60,223 nt of DNA, taken from positions 1-60,223 of the forward strand of contig JAXHUE010000009.1 of assembly GCA_034189655.1 (NCBI GenBank), given 5' to 3'. The stretch comes from JAXHUE01 sp034189655. Lineage in GTDB: Bacteria; Chloroflexota; Dehalococcoidia; E44-bin15. Shown piece after piece: positions 32,433 to 42,097 of the stretch. Position 1 is the stretch's first letter. Every line of letters begins with the position of its first letter. Made by a program: the position numbers and the translations under genes. The notes beneath the pieces were generated by a model. It made no database searches. It was not told the DNA's origin and saw nothing but the letters and a program-made list of their open reading frames with translations.

Positions 32433-34865
32433 ATGTCTAGTAGAAGGTTCACGCTCCCGCCGTGGGCCAGGATAGGCTTGGCGCTCTCTCTCATATTCGG
32501 CGTCGCCCTGTTCCTGCGCTGCTATTTCCCCTATGACAACGTCTTCGGCGGGGACTACGTCAGGTTCCAGATAGTCGACCCCTGGTACCACATGCGACTG
32601 GTAGAGAACCTGGTGCAGCACTTCCCGCTGCAGAACGCGTTCGACCCCTACACCTCCTATCCCCACGGGCAAGACATATTCTTCGCCCCGTTCTACGACC
32701 TGCTGCTGGGCTTCGTGGTGTGGGTCGTCGGGCTCGGCTCCCCTTCGCAGCAGGTAATCGAGACAGTGGGGGCCTACTTCCCCGCCGTGCTGGGGGCGCT
32801 GGTCACCCTCCCGGTGTACTTCATGGGGAGGGAGTTCTTCAACAAGACGGTGGGCCTCCTTGCGGCGGCGCTGGTTGCCATACTGCCCGGCGAGTTCCTG
32901 CTGCGCTCCCTGCTGGGGTTTACCGACCACCACATCGGGGAGGCGCTTTTTAGCGCCGTGGCCGTCCTGTTCCTTGTACTGGCGCTTAAAAGGGCGAAAC
33001 GGAACGAGCTCACCTTCCACAGCGTATGGCGACGGGACTGGAAGGCCTTGCAGAGGCCGCTCATCTACTCCCTGCTGGGCGGGCTGGCATTGGGGTGCTA
33101 CTTCCTCACCTGGGTGGGCAGCCTGCTCTTCGTCTTCATACTGTTCGCCTTCGTCGTGGTGCAGTCAATCATCGACCACGTGAAGGGCAGATCCACCGAC
33201 TACCTCTGCATCGTGGGCGTGCCGGCGTTGCTCATAAGCCTGCTCATGCTGCTGCCCTTCCTCGACCGCCTGGCGTTCGGCACCATCCAGGTCATAGCGG
33301 TGCTCATCGCCGCAGCGGCATTCCCCGCGCTCAGCGGTCTCTCCCATCTCCTGGACTGGAGGGGTATCAGGCGGGCCTACTACCCCCTGGCGCTTCTGGG
33401 GCTCGGCGCTGCGGGGGTAGGGCTATTCTACCTGGTGGCCAGAGACCTCCTCGCCAGCATGGTGGCGCTCTTCGACATATTCGTGCCCTCGGGCGGGCTG
33501 CTCACCATCGTCGAGGCGCAGCCCCTGCTCTACCTCACAGGCACCTTCTCGCTGGGGCCGGCGTGGGCCCACTTCACCACCGGCTTCTTCCTGGCGCTGG
33601 TATCCCTCGTCCTGGTGGCCTACGCCGTGGTGAAGGAGGGAGGTGCCGACAAGACGCTCCTCCTCGTCTGGAGCGTGATCGTGCTCGCGGCCACGCTGGG
33701 CCAGAACCGCTTCGGCTACTACTACGCGGTGAACGTGGCCATCTTGAGCGCCTACCTGTGCTGGCGGACGCCGGGGTGGATAGCGAGCACCCTCTCCTGG
33801 CTCGGCTTCCAGGAGTCTTCTTTTTCCAGGAAGGGCACCGCCAGGAGCGACAAGAGGAGAAAGGCCAAGGACGATAAGAAGAAGAAAAAGGGCAAGAAGC
33901 AGGAGAGCCAGGGGGTCTTATCGCGATACCTCACACCGAGGTACGTCTCCCTGTCCCTGGGGGCAGTCCTGGTAGCGCTGCTGGTGTATGCCCCCAACAT
34001 CCCCTACGCGGTCGACACCGCCAGTGAGCAGAGAGGCCCGGGCCAGGACTGGCACGATTCGCTGGTGTGGATGAGGGAGAACACCCCGGATCCGTTCCAG
34101 GACCCCGCATTCTACTACGGCATATACCAGGTGCCGGCGGCGGGCGAGGACTACGACTACCCGGAGTCGGCGTACGGGGTGATGAGCTGGTGGGACTACG
34201 GGCACTGGATCACCTATATCGCCCACCGCATACCCAACACCAACCCTCACCAGTCGGGCGCCGTCGCCGCGGCACAGTTCCTGACGGCAGCGGACGAGCC
34301 CTCGGCAAACGCGATCCTAGACAGCCTCGGCTCAAAGTACGTGGTCATCGACAGCACCATGCCCATGTACATCGAGAGCGAGGGGCGGCTGATAGGGAAG
34401 TTCTACGCCATCATAACCTGGACCGGAGAGGACATGGCGCAGTTCTTCGAGCTCCACTACATCCCGCAGCCTGACGGCAGCTACAAGCCGATGCTGCTCT
34501 ACTACCCCCGATACTACCAGTCGATGGCGGTGCGGCTCTACTACTTCGGGGGAGATGTGGTCGTCCCCGCAAGCTCCACCTGGGTCGTCTCCTACCAGGA
34601 GGCAGTTGACGACGACGGGAACATCGTGAAGGTCTCCGAGTTCGAGAACGACGGCCAGCCGTTCGCCACCTACCAGGAGGCAGAGCAGTACATCGATGAC
34701 GAGGGGTCGTCGAACCTGCTGATAGTGGGAAAGAACCCCTACATCAGCCCGGTCCCGCTGGAGCGGCTGGAGCACTACGAGCACCTCTACAGCTCTGACA
34801 CCACGGTGATACGGGCCGGGGACAGGGAGATCTCGTATATCGAGATATTCGAGTACCGCCCTTAG
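32433..34865 (+). CDS. aglB: AglB/Stt3-type oligosaccharyltransferase
   Basis: 810-residue membrane glycosyltransferase (GT66) that moves a lipid-linked glycan onto Asn of sequons on the outer face of the membrane. The N-terminal half is about 13 helices; metal/catalytic motifs are DPWYHMR (Asp49), DHH in FTDHHIGEA (Asp165) and the TIxE motif in LTIVEAQP (Glu361). The extracytoplasmic domain has WWDYG at 586-590, the sequon-binding signature. A very Lys-rich cytoplasmic loop (about 466-491) interrupts the last helices and is unusual. This archaeal-type enzyme is rare in bacteria but known in some Chloroflexota and Deltaproteobacteria. It heads the surface-glycan locus. Confidence 0.92.
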   Translation: MSSRRFTLPPWARIGLALSLIFGVALFLRCYFPYDNVFGGDYVRFQIVDPWYHMRLVENLVQHFPLQNAFDPYTSYPHGQDIFFAPFYDLLLGFVVWVVGLGSPSQQVIETVGAYFPAVLGALVTLPVYFMGREFFNKTVGLLAAALVAILPGEFLLRSLLGFTDHHIGEALFSAVAVLFLVLALKRAKRNELTFHSVWRRDWKALQRPLIYSLLGGLALGCYFLTWVGSLLFVFILFAFVVVQSIIDHVKGRSTDYLCIVGVPALLISLLMLLPFLDRLAFGTIQVIAVLIAAAAFPALSGLSHLLDWRGIRRAYYPLALLGLGAAGVGLFYLVARDLLASMVALFDIFVPSGGLLTIVEAQPLLYLTGTFSLGPAWAHFTTGFFLALVSLVLVAYAVVKEGGADKTLLLVWSVIVLAATLGQNRFGYYYAVNVAILSAYLCWRTPGWIASTLSWLGFQESSFSRKGTARSDKRRKAKDDKKKKKGKKQESQGVLSRYLTPRYVSLSLGAVLVALLVYAPNIPYAVDTASEQRGPGQDWHDSLVWMRENTPDPFQDPAFYYGIYQVPAAGEDYDYPESAYGVMSWWDYGHWITYIAHRIPNTNPHQSGAVAAAQFLTAADEPSANAILDSLGSKYVVIDSTMPMYIESEGRLIGKFYAIITWTGEDMAQFFELHYIPQPDGSYKPMLLYYPRYYQSMAVRLYYFGGDVVVPASSTWVVSYQEAVDDDGNIVKVSEFENDGQPFATYQEAEQYIDDEGSSNLLIVGKNPYISPVPLERLEHYEHLYSSDTTVIRAGDREISYIEIFEYRP

Positions 34866-34955
34866 AGCCGCCCAGGCCCCGGCCGCGGGAAAGGCCCCCA
34901 TAGCCATCGCCATCGGTCTCCACGGCCCCTGCAGATGCCGCGCCCGGCCCCTTTG

Positions 34956-34984
34956 TTGTCCATCGCCCCGGCCCATAGTATAAT
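34956..34984 (+). promoter_or_regulatory. promoter of the flippase-oxidoreductase pair
   Basis: TTGTCC (34956-34961), 17-base spacer, perfect TATAAT (34979-34984), 73 bases upstream of the flippase start. Confidence 0.5.
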
Positions 34985-35056
34985 CAACTGAGTCGCCTGG
35001 GACGGGAAGACCACGCCCACGCCAGGAAAGGCTCGACCTGCGAGAGCTGTACCCCT

Positions 35057-36379
35057 ATGAGGTTTCGACGCAACAATGTGATTAACCCCGTGCTCTATGT
35101 GAGGAGACACCTCGCCGATCCCCTCTACAGAAACTCCTTCTTCCTGATGGCAAGCACCGTGGTCACCACCGGCCTGGGCTTCTTCTTCTGGATGGTGGTG
35201 GCCAACTTCTACACCGAGGAAGAGGTGGGCCTGGGCGCGGCCATCATATCTGCCGTCTCGCTCCTGGCCCTGTTGAGCAAGCTGGGGCTCGACTTCGCCC
35301 TCGTCCGTTTCCTGCCCAGGTCAGATAACCCGGTGCGGCTGATAAACTCCAGCCTCGCCCTTGTCGGCATAGTGTCCCTGGCGGCAGCGAGCGTCTTCAT
35401 CGCCGGCATCGATGTGTGGTCTCCCGCCCTCGCCTTCATCAGGGGGAATGCCGTATTCTTCCTGGTCTTCGTCGTCTTCGCGGCCTGCTGTACAGTGGGC
35501 TGGCTCGCCGACAACGTGTTCATCGCCACCCGCAGGGCCGAGTTCGTCCTGTGGAAGAACGTCATATCATCGCTGCTCAAGATACCGCTCCCCATCGTCA
35601 TGGTGCTGTTCTTCCACGCCTTCGGCATCTTCTCCTCGTGGGGGCTGGCCCTCGCCGTCGCCCTGGCCGTCTCCCTCGTCGTGTTCATGCCCCGTGCCCA
35701 GGTGGGCTACAGGCCGCGGCCCCAGCTGGACCTGGGCCTGCTCAGCGGCATATGGCGATACTCGGCCGGCAACTACGTCGCCAACCTGTTCTCGTCGGCA
35801 CCGGGGTTCATTCTGCCCCTGATCATCGTGAACCTCCTGGGGGCCGAGCCCAATGCCCACTTCTACGTCGCCTGGATGATAGCCGGCCTGCTCTTCGCCA
35901 TCCCCGGAGCGGTGTCGCAGTCGCTGTTCGCCGAGGGCTCTCACTTCGAGGACGACCTGTGGCTCTATGTGCGCCGCTCCCTCACCTTCATCTTCCTGCT
36001 GCTCATACCGGCCATCGTGCTCCTGGTCTTTGTGGGGAAGTGGCTCCTCCTGGCCTTCGGCGAGGGCTACTCCGCAAACGCCCTGCTGCTGCTACAGGTC
36101 CTGGCCCTGTCCGGGCTGTTCGTCGCGCTGAACAGGGTGTACAAGACCACGCTCAGGGTGCAGGAGAGGCTCACCGAGCTCATAGCCATCTACGGCTTTC
36201 TGGCCCTGGCGGTGCTTGCCGGGAGCTACCTGATCACGCCGCACACCGGGATCGTGGGCGTGGGGTACGCCTGGACTGCGGCCCATGCCGCGGTCTCCGT
36301 CTACGTCGTGCTCCGGCTCGTGTCGCGGTATCGTTCCCGTCGGAGAGTCAACGGTGTTTCCCCAGGAGAGCAGAGATGA
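35057..36379 (+). CDS. polysaccharide flippase (Wzx/MATE-like)
   Basis: 440-residue protein with 12-14 predicted helices of the polysaccharide-transporter branch of the MOP superfamily. It is likely to flip lipid-linked glycans across the membrane. There is no clear ribosome site before ATG 35057, but the N-terminus (YRNSFFLMASTVVTTGLGFFFW) looks right for the family. It overlaps the next gene by four bases (ATGA). Position after aglB suggests it delivers the lipid-linked glycan used by the oligosaccharyltransferase. Confidence 0.85.
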   Translation: MRFRRNNVINPVLYVRRHLADPLYRNSFFLMASTVVTTGLGFFFWMVVANFYTEEEVGLGAAIISAVSLLALLSKLGLDFALVRFLPRSDNPVRLINSSLALVGIVSLAAASVFIAGIDVWSPALAFIRGNAVFFLVFVVFAACCTVGWLADNVFIATRRAEFVLWKNVISSLLKIPLPIVMVLFFHAFGIFSSWGLALAVALAVSLVVFMPRAQVGYRPRPQLDLGLLSGIWRYSAGNYVANLFSSAPGFILPLIIVNLLGAEPNAHFYVAWMIAGLLFAIPGAVSQSLFAEGSHFEDDLWLYVRRSLTFIFLLLIPAIVLLVFVGKWLLLAFGEGYSANALLLLQVLALSGLFVALNRVYKTTLRVQERLTELIAIYGFLALAVLAGSYLITPHTGIVGVGYAWTAAHAAVSVYVVLRLVSRYRSRRRVNGVSPGEQR

Positions 36380-37434
36380 AGGACAAAGGCCTCAAGGTCG
36401 GGCTGGTCGGCTGCGGGTGGGCAGCGCGGCTGGCCCACATACCGGCGCTTGCGAAAAACAGGTCGGCGCAGCTCGTGGCAGTCTGCGACCGCGACGAGGA
36501 GCTGGCCCGCCAGACGGCCCGCGAACACGGCGTCCGCAGCTACTACACCGACGTGTCCCAGATGCTGCGGGGCGAGGACTTACGCGTAGTGGATATCTGC
36601 ACCCCGCCGGTGACCCACCACACCATATCGCTTGAGGCGATGGCGGCGGGCTGCCACGTGCTGGTGGAGAAGCCTCTCAGCCACAGCGTCGCAGAGGCCG
36701 ATGAGATGGTGGACGCCGCCCGGCAGAGCGGTGTGAAGCTGTGCGTGGTGCACAACCAGCTATTTCTCCCCGTGGTGCTCAAGGCGAGGTCGATGGTGGC
36801 CCAGGGGGCCATCGGCGAGGTGACCGGCATAGAGATAGTGGACTCGCTGCCCAGGGGGCTGGAGGCCCTGGCCGAGAGGGGCCACTGGTACCACAGGCTG
36901 CCCGGAGGGGCGTTCGGGGAGATGCTGCCCCACCCCATCTACCTGGCCTCGGCGTTCGTGGACGACCTGGCGGTGGTGGCGGTACAGGCGAAGAGCATAA
37001 GCGGGCGCGACTGGATGCCCGCCGACGAGCTGAGGGTGATCCTCGAGGGCAGACAGGGCCTGGTGACCATCACCGAGTCACTGAACTGGCCCAAGGACAC
37101 CATGACCGTGCACATATTCGGGACCAGGCGCTGCCTCTGCGCAGCCATACACGGGGGCGTGCTCACCCGGTACGGAGCGGGGGCGGAGAGCCGCGCGTGG
37201 AGGGCGATAGACAATGTGAGCCAGGGCTGCCAGCTCCTCGCCGGCACCATCTCTACCACGATGAGCGTCACCTGGGGGCGGTATCGCAACGGTCACCGCA
37301 CCCTGATCGACAGGTTCATCGAGGCCGTGGCGACGGATGCCGCGCCTCCAGTGAGCGGCGAGGAGGGGAGGGAGGTGGTGAGGCTGTGGCAGGATATCAC
37401 CTCCAGAATCGATGGCAGCACGGCGCGGGGATAG
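36376..37434 (+). CDS. Gfo/Idh/MocA-family oxidoreductase
   Basis: 352-residue NAD(P)-dependent sugar oxidoreductase. The Rossmann motif GLVGCGWAARLAHIPAL is at the N-terminus and the catalytic EKP (HVLVEKPLSHSV) near residue 100. In glycan loci these enzymes oxidise or epimerise nucleotide sugars. ATG 36376 overlaps the flippase stop. Substrate unknown. Confidence 0.87.
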   Translation: MKDKGLKVGLVGCGWAARLAHIPALAKNRSAQLVAVCDRDEELARQTAREHGVRSYYTDVSQMLRGEDLRVVDICTPPVTHHTISLEAMAAGCHVLVEKPLSHSVAEADEMVDAARQSGVKLCVVHNQLFLPVVLKARSMVAQGAIGEVTGIEIVDSLPRGLEALAERGHWYHRLPGGAFGEMLPHPIYLASAFVDDLAVVAVQAKSISGRDWMPADELRVILEGRQGLVTITESLNWPKDTMTVHIFGTRRCLCAAIHGGVLTRYGAGAESRAWRAIDNVSQGCQLLAGTISTTMSVTWGRYRNGHRTLIDRFIEAVATDAAPPVSGEEGREVVRLWQDITSRIDGSTARG

Positions 37435-37620
37435 CGGTACCCTGATGGGTGGACACAGGCCGCAGTAGAATGGTGATGCCCTCTGGAGACTGCCCTCAAT
37501 GGTCACCTGGGGAATTGAACTTGCTGGACGTGGCGGGCCTACCCTGCATAGAGATTGACTTCCCCAAGGACAGAGGGCCAGAAACGAGATACAACCCAGC
37601 ATAGCAGGGGAATACGCTAG

Positions 37621-38307
37621 ATGAAGGCTGACATCGACACACTGAAGAGGATAGGGCAGAATAAGAAGGACGCTCTATTTGGCTACCTCTTTTACAGGAG
37701 GGTCTCTATCCACATCACCAGGCTCCTCCTGGCAACGGGCATAACCCCCAACCAGGTAACGGTATTTGCATTCCTCCTGGCTGTTGTATCCGCTGTCCTG
37801 TTCTATTTGGGGGGCTACTGGTCGGTGATAGCGGGTGCCATCCTGCTCAACATCCGCGTGGTCTTCGACTGCGTCGACGGTGAACTGGCGAGGATAAAGG
37901 GGCTCCAATCGGCGAGAGGGGCCCTGCTCGATTCTACTCTTGGCCTTCTCGCTGTCATTCTGGTATTCATCGCACTGGCCCTTGGCATGTACCGGGTGGC
38001 TGGTATCCCCTGGGTCTGGCCCGTCGCGTTGCTGTGCGTGTCGGGGAAACTCATGTCCTCATTTGTGGCCCTGCAGGCAAACAGTGTGAGCATGCCACCC
38101 GCCGGCTCGATCCGTTTCGACCGGGTGACGTCCAACCTGCCGTTTAACATCGGCTGGGGCGGTGGCGCCAATGAGCTGGTGATACTCCTGGGGGCAATCC
38201 TGAACCAGATGTTCCCCGCGCTGATAGCCATTGCTGTGCTGTCCAACGCTCAGTGGATAGCCCAGTTGCTGCTCAATTTGAAGAGGGCAGGCGGCACGGC
38301 ACGATGA
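37621..38307 (+). CDS. CDP-alcohol phosphatidyltransferase family protein, variant motif
   Basis: 228-residue protein with six predicted helices. The family motif starts correctly (Asp83, Asp86-Gly87, Ala90-Arg91, Gly100, Asp104 in CVDGELARIKGLQSARGALL) but its last position, normally the fourth Asp, is Gly108. That Asp is thought to be the catalytic base, so activity may be altered or lost. Coupled by ATGA to the pyruvyl-transferase-like gene. It may attach a phospho-alcohol such as inositol phosphate to a lipid or glycan. Codon use in this gene and the next is slightly more A/T-rich than around. Confidence 0.8.
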   Translation: MKADIDTLKRIGQNKKDALFGYLFYRRVSIHITRLLLATGITPNQVTVFAFLLAVVSAVLFYLGGYWSVIAGAILLNIRVVFDCVDGELARIKGLQSARGALLDSTLGLLAVILVFIALALGMYRVAGIPWVWPVALLCVSGKLMSSFVALQANSVSMPPAGSIRFDRVTSNLPFNIGWGGGANELVILLGAILNQMFPALIAIAVLSNAQWIAQLLLNLKRAGGTAR

Positions 38308-39572
38308 CAAAGATCCTCATCACCAACTCTACTACCTGGTACGAGAAGGGCGACGCCGCCATAGTGACCGGCATGCTCCATGCCCTGAGACACCATATGC
38401 CGGAATCAGAGATCACGATACTGTCGTTCGCTCCCGAAGTCGACCAGGGGCGATATGCCGGATACGGCGTGAGGGTGCTGCGCAACCTGGCGAGCGCCTC
38501 GCCATGGGACACACGCTCATCCCTCCGCAAGGCGATGAGGCTCTCGATGAAGCTGATCAGGTACACCCTGTGGCTCATAGTACCTGTCCCTCTCACGCCG
38601 GAGGAGAGGGAGGTAATGGCGGCCTATCGTGATGCCGATATCGTGGTCGGCTGTGGCGGCGGCTATCTCGGCGGGCATCGTACCTCGTGGCTACTTCAGG
38701 CCTACCGACTGTACTTTGGCATACTGCTGGGAAGGCCTGTGGTGATATATGGGCAGTCCGTTGAACCGTGTGGCAACGCCCTGATATCAATTGTAACCAG
38801 GTTTGTGCTGAACCGGGTCGACCTGATAACGGTCAGGGAGAGACTCTCGCTGGACTACCTGACATCGCTCTCCCTCAGACCCGATGTGCTCCTCACCGCC
38901 GATGCCGCCTTCCTGGTTAACGGTATTACCGCGGCCCAGGCGCAGAGGCTCCTGGCCAAAGAGGGCGTCCATTGCCATGAGCGGCCGCTGGTGGGCATGA
39001 CCGTCTGCGGGTGGGATTTCCCGGGATATAGGGACCGTGAGAGGAGGCACTCCAACTACCTGGAAGTCATGGCGGGCACGATAGAGTACCTGGTATCTGC
39101 ATTGCATGCCTCCGTGGTGCTGTTCCCACATGTAATCCTCTCTCCACGATACGACGATAGGGTCATATCGAATGACGTTGCATCAAGGGTGGGAGAGGGG
39201 GCGAAGGTGACGGTGCTCTCCGGGGACTACTCCCCAGAAGAGCTCAAGGGCATGATAGGGCAGATGGACCTCTTTATCGGGACAAGGCTGCACTCCAACA
39301 TACTTGCACTGTCCATGGGTGTGCCCAGCATTGCCATCTCGTACCAGAGGAAGACAGATGGCGTCATGAGCATGATGGGAATGGAAGAATATGTGCTGGA
39401 TATCGCCGATATCACGCTGGACGACATGGTGTCCGCCATAGACAGGGCATGGCGCAACCGTCACGTCATCTCGGCATCTCTTGGCAAGAGCGTAGAGCAG
39501 GCCCGAAAAGGTGCGCTCTACAACGCAGAACTGGTCAAAGACATCCTCGATAAGGCCGTTGAACGATACTAG
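38304..39572 (+). CDS. polysaccharide pyruvyl transferase family protein
   Basis: 422-residue member of the CsaB/WcaK family, which adds ketal-linked pyruvate to surface glycans. Recognisable segments: KILITNSTTWYEKGDAAIV at the start, DIVVGCGGGYLGG, PVVIYGQSVEP and the C-terminal DLFIGTRLHSNILALSMGVP. The last gene of the plus-strand glycan group; ends 15 bases from the convergent methyltransferase gene. ATG 38304 overlaps the stop of the upstream gene. Confidence 0.85.
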   Translation: MTKILITNSTTWYEKGDAAIVTGMLHALRHHMPESEITILSFAPEVDQGRYAGYGVRVLRNLASASPWDTRSSLRKAMRLSMKLIRYTLWLIVPVPLTPEEREVMAAYRDADIVVGCGGGYLGGHRTSWLLQAYRLYFGILLGRPVVIYGQSVEPCGNALISIVTRFVLNRVDLITVRERLSLDYLTSLSLRPDVLLTADAAFLVNGITAAQAQRLLAKEGVHCHERPLVGMTVCGWDFPGYRDRERRHSNYLEVMAGTIEYLVSALHASVVLFPHVILSPRYDDRVISNDVASRVGEGAKVTVLSGDYSPEELKGMIGQMDLFIGTRLHSNILALSMGVPSIAISYQRKTDGVMSMMGMEEYVLDIADITLDDMVSAIDRAWRNRHVISASLGKSVEQARKGALYNAELVKDILDKAVERY

Positions 39573-39587
39573 GACACGGGCCGGTCA

Positions 39588-40409
39588 TCAGCCCGGCTTC
39601 CGGGCTACGAAGAGGTACTGGCTGCTCAAGGGAAAGAGATACCTCGATAGCCGTGTGAGCCTGGCATCCAGGCCCGACCTGTAGAGCGGCCCCACGAAGG
39701 CCTTCCGTATCATACTGCTGCCTGCCACGCGCACCAGGAGCGGCGACATCGAGAGTATGCCCATGGGCGACTCGTGTAGAAGCGAGAGGCCGCTCTCGCG
39801 GATAATGCACTTGACCCGTAGCGGGGACAACCTCCACCACATCTGGTACTGGGCGACCTCACTGTAGCGTGCCCTGTTGAAGGCCCGCTGCAGGTACCGC
39901 TGCCAGCGGTACGTGGTGGCATCGAATACGAGTGCCACTACGCCGCCCCTCTTCAGCACCCTCTGGTACTCTGCTATTACCTGGGACGTGTGGGTGGGAG
40001 GGATGTGGTCCAGCGTGGAGAGGTCGAGGACGACATCGAAGGACTCGCCCTTGAAGGGCAGTGCTGAGACATCGGCACAGGCGATAGCGGCGCCATGGCA
40101 CGACATCCCGTGCCTGGCAACGTCGCATACCACCGGAGAGCAATCTATCCCCACCACCTCGACCGCCTCTCCACCCCCCGGCAGGAGGGCGAACACATCG
40201 CCCGAGGAGCTGTCCATCCCCTCGTTCCACAGGTCAGTCTTTAAGACGAGCGACCTCGCCCCCTCCGGTATCGGTGGCGCGTGGGACAGCGACAGGTGCA
40301 CCGCCAGCCTGCGCTCCACCCTCCAGTAGGGGGCAACGGTGCGCCCGAACAGAGAATACACTGGTGACCGGGGGAGGGCACTGGCTACACTGTCCCAGTA
40401 CTCATGCAT
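39588..40409 (-). CDS. SAM-dependent methyltransferase (Methyltransf_11-like)
   Basis: 273-residue class I methyltransferase. The usual glycine-rich motif I is absent; instead SLVLKTDLWNEGMDSSSGDV precedes a good motif II (VVGIDCSPVV), then ADVSALPFKGESFDVVLDLSTLDHI. It follows two glycosyltransferases in the minus-strand operon and overlaps the nearer one by eight bases. It probably methylates a sugar of the surface glycan; substrate unknown. Confidence 0.78.
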   Translation of the reverse strand: MHEYWDSVASALPRSPVYSLFGRTVAPYWRVERRLAVHLSLSHAPPIPEGARSLVLKTDLWNEGMDSSSGDVFALLPGGGEAVEVVGIDCSPVVCDVARHGMSCHGAAIACADVSALPFKGESFDVVLDLSTLDHIPPTHTSQVIAEYQRVLKRGGVVALVFDATTYRWQRYLQRAFNRARYSEVAQYQMWWRLSPLRVKCIIRESGLSLLHESPMGILSMSPLLVRVAGSSMIRKAFVGPLYRSGLDARLTRLSRYLFPLSSQYLFVARKPG

Positions 40410-41235
40410 CGCCTTGTTTCTGGCCTCTCATCATCGGTGCCCGCCCGGCACCGGCACTACCCTTTACCGGGTGACGACAGGTGTGAACAGCCCTCTTGAG
40501 CCGCCACGGTATGTTACGCTCCAGGGTGATGCTGGCCAGGATGAGGATGTATCTCACCAACGGGGAGTTGGCTATAGCCCGCAGCACACCCACGGGCCGG
40601 GGGTCGATGTGCCTGACATCATCTGGGCTCACGTAGTGGCTGATGGAGACGAAGAACCCCTTCTTGACCCTGGCCCTCAGGCGGAACAGGTCGAGCTCGA
40701 CCATCACATCTTCAGGCAATGCATCGCCGTTTCTGAACTCGACGCACCTGAACCTCATCCTCTCCAGGAGGCCTCGCGTGAAAAGGGTGCAGCCAGTGCC
40801 GGAAAGGCCCAGCCCATAGTCCCTCAGTGCATACCCGCTGTGTACGTAATCGTGGCCCTGGAGCTCCCTCATCATGATATCGACCACGTGTGGGTCGTAG
40901 GTCATATCGGCGTCCAGGCACAGCATGTAGCCGGCGTCCGTGTGCTCCAGCACGTAGCGACGCAGCGCCTCGCGGCCGCAGGCCACGTTCCACCCCCTGC
41001 TCCGGGCGTACGCGGGCTTCACGGTCTCATAGAGGAGCACACGCCCCCTCAGGCCCCAGGAGGCGATGAGCGCCTCGAGCTCAGGGGCGAGGTCACCCTC
41101 CGCCGTGGCAAACATCAGCTCCGAAGAGGGGTAGTAGCGCTGCACCGCCTTCTGGTTGGCCAGGAACAGGTCTAGGACGTAAGCCCCGCCGCGGTAGATG
41201 GGGGTGGTGATTACGACTTCCAGAGGCTCGTTCAT
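40402..41235 (-). CDS. glycosyltransferase (GT2-like) A
   Basis: 277-residue putative glycosyltransferase with an N-terminal strand VVITTPIYRGGAYVLDLFL and the metal-binding DxD motif in LCLDADMTYDP. It is a close tandem paralogue of the gene at 41246: YRGGAYVL, PSSEL, FATAEGD and the block ALRRY-LEHTDA-YMLCLDADMTYDP are shared. ATG 41235 begins MNEPLEVV; an in-frame extension upstream overlaps the paralogue and was rejected. The sugar is unknown. Confidence 0.78.
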   Translation of the reverse strand: MNEPLEVVITTPIYRGGAYVLDLFLANQKAVQRYYPSSELMFATAEGDLAPELEALIASWGLRGRVLLYETVKPAYARSRGWNVACGREALRRYVLEHTDAGYMLCLDADMTYDPHVVDIMMRELQGHDYVHSGYALRDYGLGLSGTGCTLFTRGLLERMRFRCVEFRNGDALPEDVMVELDLFRLRARVKKGFFVSISHYVSPDDVRHIDPRPVGVLRAIANSPLVRYILILASITLERNIPWRLKRAVHTCRHPVKGSAGAGRAPMMRGQKQGDA

Positions 41236-41245
41236 GACATTCCAG

Positions 41246-42097
41246 CTATAGAGGGTCTCTGCCCCTCTCCCGATAGCTCCCGCCACGATCGCCCCGTAGC
41301 CCAGGGACAGCCCGCAACGGCCACGCCAGGGCCCCGAGAAGCCGGTGCATGAGACCATGGAGCCCCGCTGCGATATCATACCTCGTCGCCATGCTGGCCC
41401 TGGTGAGCCCATACCTCACCGGCCGGGCATGGGTCACCCTCCGGTACAGGCCCATCGGCCGTGGCGCTATGTGCTTGTAGCTCTGGTCGTCCTCATAGTG
41501 ACATATGGACAGGAAGAAGCCCTTCCTCACCCTCTTGCCCGACCCGATGAGGTCGAACTCGAGCAGGCGGTCTTCATTCATCACCACCCCGTTGGGGAAC
41601 TCGACGCACCGAAACCCTATATCCGAAAGCACCGCCCTGGTGAGCATACAGCACCCGCCGCCGGCGAGCGCGATGCCAAACCCCCGCTGGTAGTATCCGC
41701 TGAAGACAGCGTCCCATCCCTGAATCTGGTGCTCCAAGATGCCGATCACGCCGGGGTCGTAGGTCATATCGGCGTCCAGGCACAGCATGTAGTCGGCATC
41801 CGTGTGCTCCAGCATGTAGCGACGCAGCGCCTCGCGCCCGCAGGCTATGTTCCAGACCCTGCTCCGGGCCGGGCCGGGCCTCACCACCTCGTAGTGGAGC
41901 ACGCGCCCTCTCAGGCCCCAGGAGACGATGAGCGCCTCAAGCTCAGGGACGAAGTCACCCTCCGCCGTGGCAAATACCAGCTCGGAAGAGGGGTATCCCT
42001 GCTGAACCTCCTTCTGGTTGGCCAGGAACCGCTCCAGCACATATGCCCCACCGCGGTACACGGGGACAGCCACCACCACGCTGACATGCCCACTCAT
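41246..42097 (-). CDS. glycosyltransferase (GT2-like) B
   Basis: About 283-residue paralogue of the neighbouring gene, with VAVPVYRGGAYVLERFLANQ and LCLDADMTYDPGVIGIL. The C-terminal part after the catalytic domain is less conserved and longer and basic. ATG 42097 overlaps the stop of the GT4 gene (ATGA), so translation is coupled. Presumably extends the same glycan as its paralogue with another acceptor or sugar. Confidence 0.78.
   Translation of the reverse strand: MSGHVSVVVAVPVYRGGAYVLERFLANQKEVQQGYPSSELVFATAEGDFVPELEALIVSWGLRGRVLHYEVVRPGPARSRVWNIACGREALRRYMLEHTDADYMLCLDADMTYDPGVIGILEHQIQGWDAVFSGYYQRGFGIALAGGGCCMLTRAVLSDIGFRCVEFPNGVVMNEDRLLEFDLIGSGKRVRKGFFLSICHYEDDQSYKHIAPRPMGLYRRVTHARPVRYGLTRASMATRYDIAAGLHGLMHRLLGALAWPLRAVPGLRGDRGGSYRERGRDPL

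Noticed and set aside
35416..36375. N-terminal in-frame extension of the Gfo/Idh gene
   Set aside because: It lies in another frame of the flippase gene; the MKDKGLKVGLVGCGWAARL start with ATGA overlap is the natural one.
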